Source: AP-15 sp035538335 (GTDB lineage Bacteria > Pseudomonadota > Alphaproteobacteria > ATCC43930 > CGMCC-115725). From it: 64,000 nucleotides of DNA. Within the stretch, counting starts at the first letter, position 1; each line of letters opens with the position of its first letter. Below the pieces are notes generated by a model that saw only the letters and a program-made list of their open reading frames with translations, searched no databases and was not told the DNA's origin. The DNA lies in NCBI GenBank assembly GCA_035538335.1, contig DATLKN010000022.1, positions 108,311 through 172,310 of the forward strand, read 5' to 3'. Of this stretch, positions 52,032 through 60,685 are shown one piece after another. The position numbers were made by a program, and so were the translations under genes.

Positions 52032-52828
52032 CGCGCGCCGCCCGCCGCCGGCTTCTTCGCGGTGATGGCGGCCGAGGCGACATAGTTCTCGATGTGCCGG
52101 CCTGGCGCCCAGCTCGCCACCAGATCGCGGCTTTCGGGCTTCGGCGTCACCGCGATGTCGACGAAACCGGCGACGGCCAGCCAGGCCACGATCTTGTCGG
52201 CCGCGGCAGCGCCCGCGACGCAGCCGCACAGAAGCGCCGGGTCCGCCGCGAGATCGGGCGGCAGCGGCGCCATGTTGACGACGTCGGAGACGGCGAGCCG
52301 GCCGCCCGGCTTCAGCACGCGGTAGGCCTCGCGATAGACCTGCTCCTTGTCGGGCACGAGATTGATGACGCAGTTCGAGATGACCGCGTCGGCGAGATTG
52401 TCGGCGACCGGCAGGTGCTCGATCTCGCCGAGCCGGAACTCGACGTTCGCGGCCCCGACTTTGGCGGCGTTTTCGCGCGCCCGCGCCAGCATCTCGTGCG
52501 TCATGTCGACACCGATGACGTGGCCGGCGGGGCCAACCCGCTCGACCGCGATGAAGCAGTCGAAACCGGCGCCGCTGCCGAGGTCGATGACGGTCTCACC
52601 CGGCTGCAACTGGGCGATCGCCTGCGGGTTGCCGCAGCCCAAGCCGAGATCGGCGCCTTCCGGGACAGCGGCGAGTTCGGCCGTCGAGTAGCCCATCGCG
52701 CGCGATTTCTCCTCGCGCGGCGGGGTCGGGCCGCAGCAGGCCGTGGGAGCGCGGCAATTTGCTTCCTTCTGCGCGGCGATGCCGCCATAGCGGGCGCGCA
52801 CCATCTCCTTTATCTCGCTTGCTTCCAT
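52028..52828 (-). CDS. arsM: Arsenite S-adenosylmethionine methyltransferase
   Basis: 266 residues from ATG 52828, with GGAGAGA upstream. The SAM-binding motif is VIDLGSGAGFDCF. Cysteines C65, C153 (SNCVINLVPDKE) and C203 align with three of the four arsenic-binding cysteines of characterised ArsM (C72, C174, C224); C25, C31 and C32 near the N-terminus offer the fourth. It methylates As(III) to volatile or less toxic species. It lies between arsR and arsC. Confidence 0.9.
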   Translation of the reverse strand: MEASEIKEMVRARYGGIAAQKEANCRAPTACCGPTPPREEKSRAMGYSTAELAAVPEGADLGLGCGNPQAIAQLQPGETVIDLGSGAGFDCFIAVERVGPAGHVIGVDMTHEMLARARENAAKVGAANVEFRLGEIEHLPVADNLADAVISNCVINLVPDKEQVYREAYRVLKPGGRLAVSDVVNMAPLPPDLAADPALLCGCVAGAAAADKIVAWLAVAGFVDIAVTPKPESRDLVASWAPGRHIENYVASAAITAKKPAAGGAR

Positions 52829-52847
52829 CTGTCTCTCCATTGGCGGC

Positions 52848-53207
52848 TCAGGCGGCCGAGGGCCCGCGGCGGTTCCCCGCCGGTGCGGCCGCGGGATCGC
52901 AGACCGCGGCGCACAGCGTCGCCCCGCGGCCGCAGCAATTCTCGGTCAGGTAGGCCATCAGCTCATTCATCACCGCGAAATCGGTGGCGTAGAAGAGCTG
53001 CCGCCCGACCCGGCGCCGGGCGATCAGCCCGGCATGCTGCAATTGCTGCAGGTGAAAGGTCAGCGAGGAGGGCGGCACTTCGAGGGCCTGCGCGATGGCG
53101 CCGGCCGACAGCCCGTCGGGCCCCTGCTGCACCAGCAGCCGAAACAGTTTGAGCCGCGCCTCGTGGGCGAGCGCGCCCAGCGCGCCGATCGCCTCGCCGG
53201 CTTCCAT
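52848..53207 (-). CDS. arsR: ArsR-family arsenic-responsive repressor
   Basis: 119 residues from ATG 53207, with GGAGGG upstream. Winged helix: HEARLKLFRLLVQQGPDGLSAGAIAQALEVPPSSLTFHLQQLQHAGLI. The C-terminal ENCCGRGATLCAAVCDPA contains four cysteines, probably the As(III) site; this differs from the classic CVC motif in helix 4 of the E. coli protein and suggests a C-terminal-type sensor. It starts the ars operon and has a readable promoter and likely operator. Confidence 0.93.
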   Translation of the reverse strand: MEAGEAIGALGALAHEARLKLFRLLVQQGPDGLSAGAIAQALEVPPSSLTFHLQQLQHAGLIARRRVGRQLFYATDFAVMNELMAYLTENCCGRGATLCAAVCDPAAAPAGNRRGPSAA

Positions 53208-53236
53208 CGGAACCCTCCGATCTTTCAACGAATATC

Positions 53237-53265
53237 GAAATAGCGCCCGGCATGCCATTCGTCAA
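53237..53265 (-). promoter_or_regulatory. Promoter of the ars operon with candidate ArsR sites
   Basis: On the minus strand TTGACG (53265-53260), 17 bases, TATTTC (53242-53237), about 30 bases before the arsR start. TCGAAAT occurs three times nearby (53235-53241, 53275-53281, 53283-53289), once over the -10, as expected for self-repression. Confidence 0.6.
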
Positions 53266-53301
53266 CGACTTTTCTCGAAATGTCGAAATTACTGTGATCT
53301 C

Positions 53302-53384
53302 GTCATTGCGAGCGAAGCGAAGCAATCTCGACGAAAGCGGCTCGTCATCCGGGATTGCTTCGTCGCCGCGCTCCTCGCAATGAC
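53302..53384. repeat. Dispersed palindrome, GTCATTGCGAG family (copy 2)
   Basis: GTCATTGCGAG (53302-53312) inverted at 53374-53384, with GAAGCAATCTC and GGATTGCTTC inside. It lies between the ars promoter and the 3' end of the radical SAM gene. Same family as 31404-31468 and 62788-62876. Confidence 0.85.
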
Positions 53385-53406
53385 ACAAATGTCGGGCCGG
53401 GCCCTC

Positions 53407-54351
53407 TCACCCCCGGCTGCAGGCGCCGCCGCCGAGGACGCAGAATTTGGCGCAATGCGGGTGGTTGAGCGGGACCGGACGGGACGCCTCGGCGAGGCTC
53501 GCGCCGAGCTCGAACTGCGGATCGTAGGGCAAGAGCGTGCAGGCGACGACGGCGGGGCGCGCCGCGCCCTTGCGCTTAACGACCATGCGCGAGGACGAGC
53601 ACATGACGCTCTGCGGCGATTTGCCGAGGATGCCCCAGCAGGCCTCGGTGATCTCCGGCACGTCGGCCTTTTCGTCCATTTCCGGAAAGACGGTCAGCGC
53701 CTGCGGGTCGGCGGCGTCGAGCGCGAGGCCCAATTCGGCGAAGAGGCGGGCGAAGCCGGCGCGGATCGCGGCCTCGTCCTCGCCCGAGAGCCGCCGGCTC
53801 GCGACGGTCACGGCAAAACCCTCCTCGGCCAGCCACAGCAGCCCGTCGATGGTCGGCTGCCAGCTGCGCCTGCCGCGTTCCTCCTCGTGCACTTCGCGCC
53901 CGTAATGGTCGAGCGAGACGCGGATCTGGAGCCGCTCGCCGTGGCGCTCGTTGAGCGCCGTCAGGGCCGCGCGCATCTTCTTCATCGGCTTCATCGCGTT
54001 GGTCAGCACGAGCGCGCGAAAGCCGCGGGCGAGCCCGGCTTCGAGCATCGCCGGCAGTTCGGGGTTCATGAAGGGCTCGCCGCCGGTGAAGCCGATGAGG
54101 CGCGTCGAGAGGCCGAGCGACGCGATCTCGTCGAGGTATTCGGCGACTTCGGCGGCAGAGAGATAGACGAGTCGGTCGTTCCGAGGCGAGGATTCGATAT
54201 AGCAATGCCGGCAGGTCAGGTTGCACAGCGTGCCGGTGTTGAACCACAGCGTATCGAGCGAGCCGAGAGCGACCTGCGCCCGCCGCTCGCCCGTGACGGT
54301 CGTCAAGGGGTCGCGGAACTTACGCGGGTCCAATAGGGACGGCTCGGTCAT
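53407..54351 (-). CDS. Radical SAM protein with C-terminal cysteine cluster
   Basis: 314 residues from ATG 54351. The SAM [4Fe-4S] motif is CNLTCRHC (C43, C47, C50), followed by GFTGGEPFMNPE. Additional cysteines occur late in the protein (about 250-312: VMCSSSR, VACTLLP, HCAKFCVLGGGACS), suggesting an auxiliary cluster as in SPASM-type maturases. Reaction unknown. It is same-strand with the ars operon but separated by the repeat, and divergent from the URC cluster, so partnership with either is undecided. The start lacks a clear ribosome site. Confidence 0.85.
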   Translation of the reverse strand: MTEPSLLDPRKFRDPLTTVTGERRAQVALGSLDTLWFNTGTLCNLTCRHCYIESSPRNDRLVYLSAAEVAEYLDEIASLGLSTRLIGFTGGEPFMNPELPAMLEAGLARGFRALVLTNAMKPMKKMRAALTALNERHGERLQIRVSLDHYGREVHEEERGRRSWQPTIDGLLWLAEEGFAVTVASRRLSGEDEAAIRAGFARLFAELGLALDAADPQALTVFPEMDEKADVPEITEACWGILGKSPQSVMCSSSRMVVKRKGAARPAVVACTLLPYDPQFELGASLAEASRPVPLNHPHCAKFCVLGGGACSRG

Positions 54352-54515
54352 CGGCATCCGCCGGCAAGCGCGCTGGTGCACGCCAGGTATGGTTTCGCGT
54401 CATGGCCCCGGCCCATCACATTGCCGTGAGGGCGGCGCAATTGTAAGCCAAGGTTGCAGCCTGCCGCCCTCGCCACCACCTTATCTTTTTACGTCTTTCC
54501 GTGGTGGAAGGCGAT

Positions 54516-55736
54516 ATGGACACCTCGATACCCCGGCACATCCGGCTGACCTCGCATCCGGGAAACGCCGGGCAGAGCGCCGTGCCGCTGCGCTGGGGAG
54601 CGGCGAATGCCGGCGAACGCGGCCCCGTCGTCGCGAGCCCCGCCGAGCCTCGGCACCGCAACGCGATCGGCTCCTATTCCGGCAGCTACGCCGTCTATCG
54701 CGCGCTCGCCGTCGCGACCCGCGCGCTCGCCCGCGATCATCGGCCCGACTTGTCCGGCACCGCGCCGGCGGCGCTGTTGCCGCCGCGCCCGCAATGGGCC
54801 GACCCGCAAAAGATCGTCTCGCTCGACCCGTGGGGGCACCTCGTCGGCGAGGTCTTCGCGAAGGAGATCGCCGCCGGCATCGATGCGCGGCCGACGATCG
54901 CGGTCACGACGGCGCGCATCGCGATGCCGGAGATCGGCGCGCTCGTCGCCTCGGGCAGACTGGCGGCCGACGGCAGGGTGCTGCTCGGCAACGGCGAGGT
55001 CGCCATCACCAAGGCGGCGATCGATCCGGTCTGGCATTTGCCGGGGCTCGCCCATCGCTTCGGCATCGCCGAGCACGAGCTGCGCCGCACGCTCTTCGAG
55101 GAGACCGGCGGCATGTTCCCCGAACTCGTCACCCGCCCCGACATGGAAGTGTTTCTGCCGCCGATCGGCGGCACCACCATCTATTTCTTCGGCGAGGTCG
55201 AGCGCATCGGCGATCCGCGGACGGTCATCGCATGCCGCGTTCATGACGAGTGCAACGGCTCCGATGTCTTCGGCTCCGACATCTGCACCTGCCGGCCCTA
55301 CCTGGTGCACGGCATCGAAGTTTGCATCGAGACGGCGCAGGCAGGCGGCGTCGGCATCGTCGTCTACAACCGCAAGGAAGGCCGCGCGCTCGGCGAGGTG
55401 ACCAAGTTCCTCGTCTACAACGCGCGCCGTCGGCAGGAAGGCGGCGACCGCGCAGACACCTATTTCCGCCGGACCGAATGCGTCGCCGGGGTACCCGACA
55501 TGCGCTTTCAGGAGATGATGCCGGACGTCTTCCACTGGCTCGGCCTCACGCGCATCGACCGCTGGGTGTCGATGTCGAACATGAAGCGCGACGCGCTCGC
55601 CGCGCAAGGCATCGACATCGTCGAGCAGGTGGCGATCCCCGAGGGGCTGATCCCGGCCGAAGCCTCGGTCGAGATCACCGCGAAAAAGGCCGCCGGCTAT
55701 TTCACGCCGCCGGCCGGAGACGTCGTCGCGCCCTGA
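54516..55736 (+). CDS. URC1-type GTP cyclohydrolase II homologue (uracil catabolism)
   Basis: 406 residues from ATG 54516 (GGAAGG four bases upstream; GTG 54501 possible). The C-terminal half is a GTP cyclohydrolase II-like domain: VHDECNGSDVFGSDICTC has the zinc cysteines in C-x10-C-x-C spacing. The N-terminal 170 residues are not found in RibA but belong to the URC1 proteins. Adjacent DUF1688 and UPRT genes identify the URC pathway, in which uracil is first salvaged to UMP and then degraded. Riboflavin synthesis is unlikely: no other rib genes are present. Confidence 0.88.
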   Translation: MDTSIPRHIRLTSHPGNAGQSAVPLRWGAANAGERGPVVASPAEPRHRNAIGSYSGSYAVYRALAVATRALARDHRPDLSGTAPAALLPPRPQWADPQKIVSLDPWGHLVGEVFAKEIAAGIDARPTIAVTTARIAMPEIGALVASGRLAADGRVLLGNGEVAITKAAIDPVWHLPGLAHRFGIAEHELRRTLFEETGGMFPELVTRPDMEVFLPPIGGTTIYFFGEVERIGDPRTVIACRVHDECNGSDVFGSDICTCRPYLVHGIEVCIETAQAGGVGIVVYNRKEGRALGEVTKFLVYNARRRQEGGDRADTYFRRTECVAGVPDMRFQEMMPDVFHWLGLTRIDRWVSMSNMKRDALAAQGIDIVEQVAIPEGLIPAEASVEITAKKAAGYFTPPAGDVVAP

Positions 55737-55784
55737 GCATGCCGCGACCGGATTTTCCGCGAAAACCGGGCGGCAATGTCTTTT

Positions 55785-55844
55785 GTCGTCCCGGCGAAGG
55801 CCGGGACCCACAGCAGCCGTGGATGCCGGCCTGCGCCGGCATGA
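55785..55844. repeat. Palindromic repeat between URC1 and URC4 genes
   Basis: Two hairpins: GTCCCGGCGAAGGCCGGGAC (55788-55807) and ATGCCGGCCTGCGCCGGCAT (55823-55842), with GTC/GAC ends. It ends at the Shine-Dalgarno AAGGAG of the next gene, so it could affect expression of the downstream URC genes. Confidence 0.75.
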
Positions 55845-55859
55845 CAAGGAGTGGCAGGT

Positions 55860-57071
55860 TTGTCTTCCGCTGAGCTGGCGGCACATGAGGCCGCTTTCCT
55901 GCTGAGCGCGGCGGCGGTCAGAAGCCGCTGCGGCGTCGTGCTCGCGGCGGCCGAACGCGACGCGGCGCCGCATTTTCGCCTCGACTTGCGCCTGCTCGAC
56001 GAAGCGGCCGGGCGCGTTGCGAGCCTCACCCGCCGGCGCTTTCCCGATTTGAGCGTGCCGCTGCACAGCCGCTGGCGGCATTTCTCGGCCGGCGGTCACG
56101 ACCGCGCCGCCCTCGTCGCGCCGGGAGCCGACGCGGCCGAGCGGGCGCGGGCGAAGATCGACCTCGCCATCGTCTCGGTGCTGCTCGACGCCGGCGCCGG
56201 CGCGCGCTGGCATTACCGCGAGGCGGCGACGGACGAAACGTTCTCGCGCTCCGAGGGGCTCGCCGTCGCGAGCCTGCGGGCAATGCAGGAGGGCCTCTTT
56301 TCGGCCGATCCGAACAATCCCTGGAGGGCCGACGCGGCGGCGCTTGGCGCCCTCACCGAGACGAGCCTCAGCCGCGCCTTTCAGGCCGGTCCTGAGAACC
56401 CGATCGACGGGATGGCCGGCCGGGCCCGGCTGATATGCCGGCTCGGCGAGGTCGCCGCCGCCTCGCCCGAATATTTCGGCCGCCCGGCCCAGCTCGGCCG
56501 ACTCTATGATTACTGGCTGCCGCGCCGCGACGGCCTTCCGGCGCCGGCGATCCTCGAAACCCTGCTCTATGCGCTGGGGCCGATCTGGCCCGGCGGCATG
56601 CGCCTTGCCGGCCTGCCGCTCGGCGATTGCGGCCGGCATTCCTCGATTCCCGGCTCGGGGCTGGTGCCGTTCCACAAATTGAGCCAATGGCTCGCCTATT
56701 CGCTCGTCGAGCCGCTCGCCGAGGCGGGCTTTCGCGTGACCGGTCTCGACGGCCTGACGGGGCTCGCCGAATATCGCAACGGCGGGCTCTTTCTCGATTG
56801 CGGCGTCCTCGTGCCGCGCGAGGCGGGCCTGGCGCAGCAGGTCCTCGACGCGAAGAGCGAACCGGTCGTCGAATGGCGGGCGCTGACCGTCGCGCTGCTC
56901 GACCGCCTCGCCGTGCGGGTGCGCGAGCGGCTCGGCGGCGAGGCGGCGCAGCTGTCGTTGGGCCAAGTGCTCGAAGGCGGCACTTGGCTCGCCGGCCGCG
57001 AGATCGCGCGGGAGCGCCGGGCCGACGCCGCGCCGCCGCTCACGGTCGCTACCGGCGGCACGGTCTTTTGA
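55860..57071 (+). CDS. DUF1688 protein (URC4-type uracil catabolism)
   Basis: 403 residues, start TTG 55860 with GGAG 9 bases upstream (GTG 55851 directly abuts it and is less likely). Family features: AVRSRCGVVLAAAERDAAPHFRLDLRLLDEAA at the N-terminus, PDLSVPLHSRWRHFSAGG, and DGLTGLAEYRNGGLFLDCGVL. DUF1688 is the URC4 family, essential for uracil breakdown in yeast and bacteria carrying the cluster; its enzymatic step is not fully defined. Flanked by URC1 and UPRT genes. Confidence 0.88.
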   Translation: MSSAELAAHEAAFLLSAAAVRSRCGVVLAAAERDAAPHFRLDLRLLDEAAGRVASLTRRRFPDLSVPLHSRWRHFSAGGHDRAALVAPGADAAERARAKIDLAIVSVLLDAGAGARWHYREAATDETFSRSEGLAVASLRAMQEGLFSADPNNPWRADAAALGALTETSLSRAFQAGPENPIDGMAGRARLICRLGEVAAASPEYFGRPAQLGRLYDYWLPRRDGLPAPAILETLLYALGPIWPGGMRLAGLPLGDCGRHSSIPGSGLVPFHKLSQWLAYSLVEPLAEAGFRVTGLDGLTGLAEYRNGGLFLDCGVLVPREAGLAQQVLDAKSEPVVEWRALTVALLDRLAVRVRERLGGEAAQLSLGQVLEGGTWLAGREIARERRADAAPPLTVATGGTVF

Positions 57072-57083
57072 GGGAGGCTAACG

Positions 57084-57725
57084 GTGCAACGGCAATATCC
57101 CAGTTTGACGATAGTCGAGCACCCGCTGGTGCAGCACAAACTGACGCTGATGCGCGACCGCAACACCTCGACCGCCGAATTCCGCCGCCTGACGCGCGAG
57201 ATCAGCCTCTTGCTCGCCTACGAGGCGACGCGCGATCTGCCGATCGAGGCGCTGCCGATCGAGACGCCGCTGGAACGCGCGAATTTTCCGCTGCTCGCCG
57301 GCAAGAAGCTCTGCCTCGTCTCGATCCTGCGCGCCGGCAACGGCATCCTAGACGGCATGCTCGATTTGTTGCCGTCGGCCCGGGTCGGCCATATCGGCAT
57401 CTACCGCGACCCGCGCACGCTGCAGGCGATCGAATATTATCTGAAATTGCCCGAGGATCTCGCCGAGCGCGACGCGATCCTCGTCGATCCGATGCTGGCG
57501 ACCGGCAATTCGGCGGTCGCGGCGATCTCAAGGCTCGTCGAATTGAAGGCGCGCTCGATCAAGTTCGTCTGTCTCGTCGCCGCCCCCGAGGGGGTGGCGC
57601 AGGTGGCGCAAATCTTCCCCGAGGTGGCGATCATCACCGCCTCGCTCGACCGCTGCCTCGACGAGCATGGCTACATCCTGCCCGGCCTCGGCGACGCCGG
57701 CGACCGCCTCTTCGGGACAAGGTAG
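57084..57725 (+). CDS. upp: Uracil phosphoribosyltransferase
   Basis: 213 residues from GTG 57084, with GAGGGAGG upstream. PRPP-binding motif ILVDPMLATGNSA and the C-terminal DAGDRLFGT uracil-binding end are canonical. It makes UMP from uracil and PRPP. In the URC cluster this enzyme (URC6 in yeast) feeds the catabolic route, as well as salvage. It follows DUF1688 by 12 bases. Confidence 0.93.
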   Translation: MQRQYPSLTIVEHPLVQHKLTLMRDRNTSTAEFRRLTREISLLLAYEATRDLPIEALPIETPLERANFPLLAGKKLCLVSILRAGNGILDGMLDLLPSARVGHIGIYRDPRTLQAIEYYLKLPEDLAERDAILVDPMLATGNSAVAAISRLVELKARSIKFVCLVAAPEGVAQVAQIFPEVAIITASLDRCLDEHGYILPGLGDAGDRLFGTR

Positions 57726-57788
57726 CCTACGCCAACGGGAAAATGGACAGATTGTCCGACGGTAGATCCTCGGCTTTCGCGGCCGGGT

Positions 57789-58478
57789 TCAGCGATCGAG
57801 CGCGCGCTTGCTCTGCAGCTCGAGAGCGACGCAACTTTTCAGCAGGAAATAGCTCGGCCTCGGATCCGACTCCTCAAGGCCCTTGCAATAGGCCAGCACC
57901 CGGCCTGGGATCTGCATCCGCTCAAGTGCGGCGCGGCTCGATGCTTCAAGCTCGCGGCAGCTCTTCTCCAGGAAATAGCTGTCCCCCATGTGCGAACAAT
58001 ATGCGACGGTATTGTAGGTGGGCAGGGCGGAGCCGGGAATCGCCGGCAGGCGGAGCGACTGGCCGATGAAAACGACGCAGCCCCCGGCCTCACAGGTCAG
58101 GGCCACGTCCGCGGTCGCCCCGTTCCAAGTCGCTTCGTCGCCGCGGACGCTGGTCGGCCGCCCGAATCGCGACCGCAGCGCGGCGAGCATCCGCAACCCG
58201 TTGGAAAGCGGGACGACCCCGACGACGTTCGCGAAATTCGCGGCGAAGGTGTAGACCGGGGGTGCCTCGGCTGGTACGCCGTAGATCGCCGCGCGCTCGC
58301 CGCGACGGCGGTAGCCGCCCTCGTTCGCGGGGACGAACTGAGCGTGCACCGCCGAGAGCGGCGTTCCCCACTTCAAGCCGCCGTACCCGGCCGGCTCGTT
58401 TTGGAAAGCCGCAGCCGGTGCCGCCAAAAGCGCCAGCGCGAGCGCAGCCGAAACGGCGATGCCGACGCGGCGACGCAT
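57789..58478 (-). CDS. Secreted protein of unknown function
   Basis: 229 residues with a clear signal peptide (about 1-24, PAAAF). The mature region starts YGGLKWGTPLSAVHAQF, a motif seen in small lipoprotein-like proteins of unknown role, and has six cysteines, four near the C-terminus (YCSHMG, SCRELE, YCKGLE, SCVALE) that could form disulphides. A short repeat SYFLEKSCRELE / SYFLLKSCVALE appears twice. Its start abuts the upstream HIRAN-protein stop, so the two are cotranscribed. Confidence 0.7.
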   Translation of the reverse strand: MRRRVGIAVSAALALALLAAPAAAFQNEPAGYGGLKWGTPLSAVHAQFVPANEGGYRRRGERAAIYGVPAEAPPVYTFAANFANVVGVVPLSNGLRMLAALRSRFGRPTSVRGDEATWNGATADVALTCEAGGCVVFIGQSLRLPAIPGSALPTYNTVAYCSHMGDSYFLEKSCRELEASSRAALERMQIPGRVLAYCKGLEESDPRPSYFLLKSCVALELQSKRALDR

Positions 58479-59153
58479 CTATTCGACCCTCCGGATGCTC
58501 TCGCCGAATCTCGGGTCCGGGAGGGCCTCAAGCGGAAGCCCGAGCCGCCGACGCAATCCGCGCGGATCGGCCGCAGCTTCAGCGGTAAGCTTCGCCAACT
58601 CATCGCGAAACGCTCCGGCGAGCGGCGCCGGCAGCCCGCGGACGGTATCGGCGATTTCCCCCTCTGCTTCCGGCAGATCCTGCGGGCGCCAAACTCGCGT
58701 CAAGGCAAGCAGCTTCCAGCAACTGCGGGCATGGCCGCGGGCCATTGCCATTGCATCGGCCGGAACTCCGGGCGGCCGCAGCTGCGAAACGCGCACGGCG
58801 ATCCGCACTTCGGGCACCGGGAACTGCTCTGACGGGGCGCTCGCCGACTCCACAGTCGCCGTGACGCCAAGCCCCTCGGCAGCCCACCCGCGCACTTCCT
58901 CGGCGAGGCCCCGGTGCAGGTAGCCGAGCTGGCGCCCGTCTGGGGCATAGACGGCGATCGCTTGCGGATCGACCGGATTGTCGTCCTCGGGGACGAGGAC
59001 GAGCGCGGTGCCGAGGCCGACGCCCCCGAGCGCGTCAACGCGCGAACTGCCGTCGCTATTCGGATAAGCGAGGCCGGCGAGGTAGTGCCCGAACTCGCAA
59101 ATTGGCTCGTCGGCGAGATCGCCGCCGCGGATTGGCGTGGCCGTCGAACTCAT
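58479..59153 (-). CDS. HIRAN-domain protein
   Basis: 224 residues. The region around 10-110 (HYLAGLAY...LGTALVLVPEDDNPVDPQAIAVYAPDGRQLGYLHRGLAEEV) matches the HIRAN domain, best known from eukaryotic SNF2-type helicases where it binds 3' DNA ends. Here it is alone, followed by a helical C-terminal half without a known domain. A DNA-end or stalled-fork sensing role is suggested only by the domain. It is translated directly ahead of the secreted unknown. Confidence 0.78.
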   Translation of the reverse strand: MSSTATPIRGGDLADEPICEFGHYLAGLAYPNSDGSSRVDALGGVGLGTALVLVPEDDNPVDPQAIAVYAPDGRQLGYLHRGLAEEVRGWAAEGLGVTATVESASAPSEQFPVPEVRIAVRVSQLRPPGVPADAMAMARGHARSCWKLLALTRVWRPQDLPEAEGEIADTVRGLPAPLAGAFRDELAKLTAEAAADPRGLRRRLGLPLEALPDPRFGESIRRVE

Positions 59154-59235
59154 GCAGCACTGCGGCGCAGGACGCGCAATGTCGTCCGGCGCACGCTGGT
59201 CTCGCAGGTCATGACGTACTCGACATCGCGGCCGG

Positions 59236-60501
59236 CTACCACAGATGCTTGATGCGGTACATCAGGCGCTGCGCGAAGCCGGCGGGCCTCGCCGCGGCGA
59301 GCGCGACCGCCGGCACGGTCTCGATCGTCTTGCCCTGAAGGTTGACCGCGATCTCGCCGACCACGGCGCCCTTGGCAATCGGCCCCTTCAACCCGCTGCT
59401 TAAGCTCAGCACCGCCGCGGGATCGATCTTTTGCGGTCCGGTGCCGCTCGACGGCAGGGTCAGCATCACCGTCTTGGCGGCGCCGACCGGCACGTGCGTC
59501 GGGTCGAGCAGCGGATCGTCGATCGCGCCGATCGGCACGCCCGCGGTCGTCACCGCCACATCGGTGAAGAACCGGTAGCCGTAGTCGAAGAGCGCCTCGA
59601 CGTCGGCGGTGCCGGCGTGCCAGCTCGGCGTTCCCATGACGACGGCGATGAGGCGGCGCCCGCCGCGCATCCCGGTCGCGTCGATGCAATGGCCGGAAGC
59701 CTTGACGAAGCCGGTCTTCAGCCCGTCGGCCGACGGATCGCGGAAGATGACCGGGTTCCAGTTCCGCTGCGTGATGTTGTTGTAGGTGTAGGACGGCTGC
59801 TTGGTGATCTTCAGGACCTGCGGAAACTCCTTGATGATCGCGCGCGAGAGCAGCGCGACATCCTTGGCGCTGGTGTAGATTTCGGCATCGGGCAGGCCGT
59901 CGACATTGTCGTAATGCGTATCGGCGAGATGCAAGAGCTGGGCCCTGTTGTTCATCATCGCGACGAAGGTTTCCGGCGTCCCGGCCAAGGTCTCCGCCAG
60001 CTGGACCGCGGCGTCGTTGCCGGAATCGATCATCAACCCGCTGATCAGCTGTTCGACCGTCACCGGCATGTTCGGTTCGATGAACATGCGCGAGCCCATC
60101 GTGCGCCAGGCCGTGTGGCTGACCGGCACCGGCTCGTCGGGCTTGAGCTTGCCGGCCTGCAGCGCCTGGTAGGTCAGATAGACCGTCATCAGCTTGGCGA
60201 GGCTTGCCGGCGGCAGATGAATGCCGGGCGCCTTTGCCGCGATGATCGCGCCGGTGGCGAAATCCATCAGCACATAGCTCGACGTGTCGGGCAGCTGCGG
60301 CGCGGGCGGAACGTCGGCGGGCAGCGGGATCTTGCCGTCGAGCACAACCGGGGGCGGGCCCGGATTTGCCGCCGCCGCTGCGGCCGCGGCAGCCGCAGCG
60401 GCCGGCCTCCTCGCCGGCTTCGCCGCGAAGGCCGCGCTTATCGAAAGCAACAGGACGAAAAGAAAAAACGCAGAGCGCGCCAGAACCGAAACGGGTTGCA
60501 T
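59236..60501 (-). CDS. dacA: D-alanyl-D-alanine carboxypeptidase (PBP5/6 type)
   Basis: 421 residues with a signal peptide (about 1-27) and a run of twelve alanines (34-45) as a linker. Active-site motifs SxxK (S100-K103, PPASLAK), SGN (160-162) and KTG (262-264). A PBP5 C-terminal beta domain follows (about 325-405), and the last residues form an amphipathic anchor (QRLMYRIKHLW). It trims the terminal D-Ala from peptidoglycan pentapeptides. It is in a single-gene unit. Confidence 0.93.
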   Translation of the reverse strand: MQPVSVLARSAFFLFVLLLSISAAFAAKPARRPAAAAAAAAAAAANPGPPPVVLDGKIPLPADVPPAPQLPDTSSYVLMDFATGAIIAAKAPGIHLPPASLAKLMTVYLTYQALQAGKLKPDEPVPVSHTAWRTMGSRMFIEPNMPVTVEQLISGLMIDSGNDAAVQLAETLAGTPETFVAMMNNRAQLLHLADTHYDNVDGLPDAEIYTSAKDVALLSRAIIKEFPQVLKITKQPSYTYNNITQRNWNPVIFRDPSADGLKTGFVKASGHCIDATGMRGGRRLIAVVMGTPSWHAGTADVEALFDYGYRFFTDVAVTTAGVPIGAIDDPLLDPTHVPVGAAKTVMLTLPSSGTGPQKIDPAAVLSLSSGLKGPIAKGAVVGEIAVNLQGKTIETVPAVALAAARPAGFAQRLMYRIKHLW

Positions 60502-60685
60502 GGCCGGTCCATCCCCCCGATGTCACCGCGGCTCAGTTCTCTCTCAATCGGCGGCCGTTTGTCCAGAGCACCTCTTTGCCTTCCGGGGAGGCAAGAGCGG
60601 CATTACTTTCTCGCCTCTCGGCGCAGCGGCGCCGGCCGCCGCCGACGGCGAATCGATCCCCTTGCGGCGAGCCCTCGACGGACCG

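Noticed and set aside
54516..55736. Riboflavin RibA
   Set aside because: Extra N-terminal region and DUF1688/UPRT neighbours identify the URC1 type; no other riboflavin genes are present.
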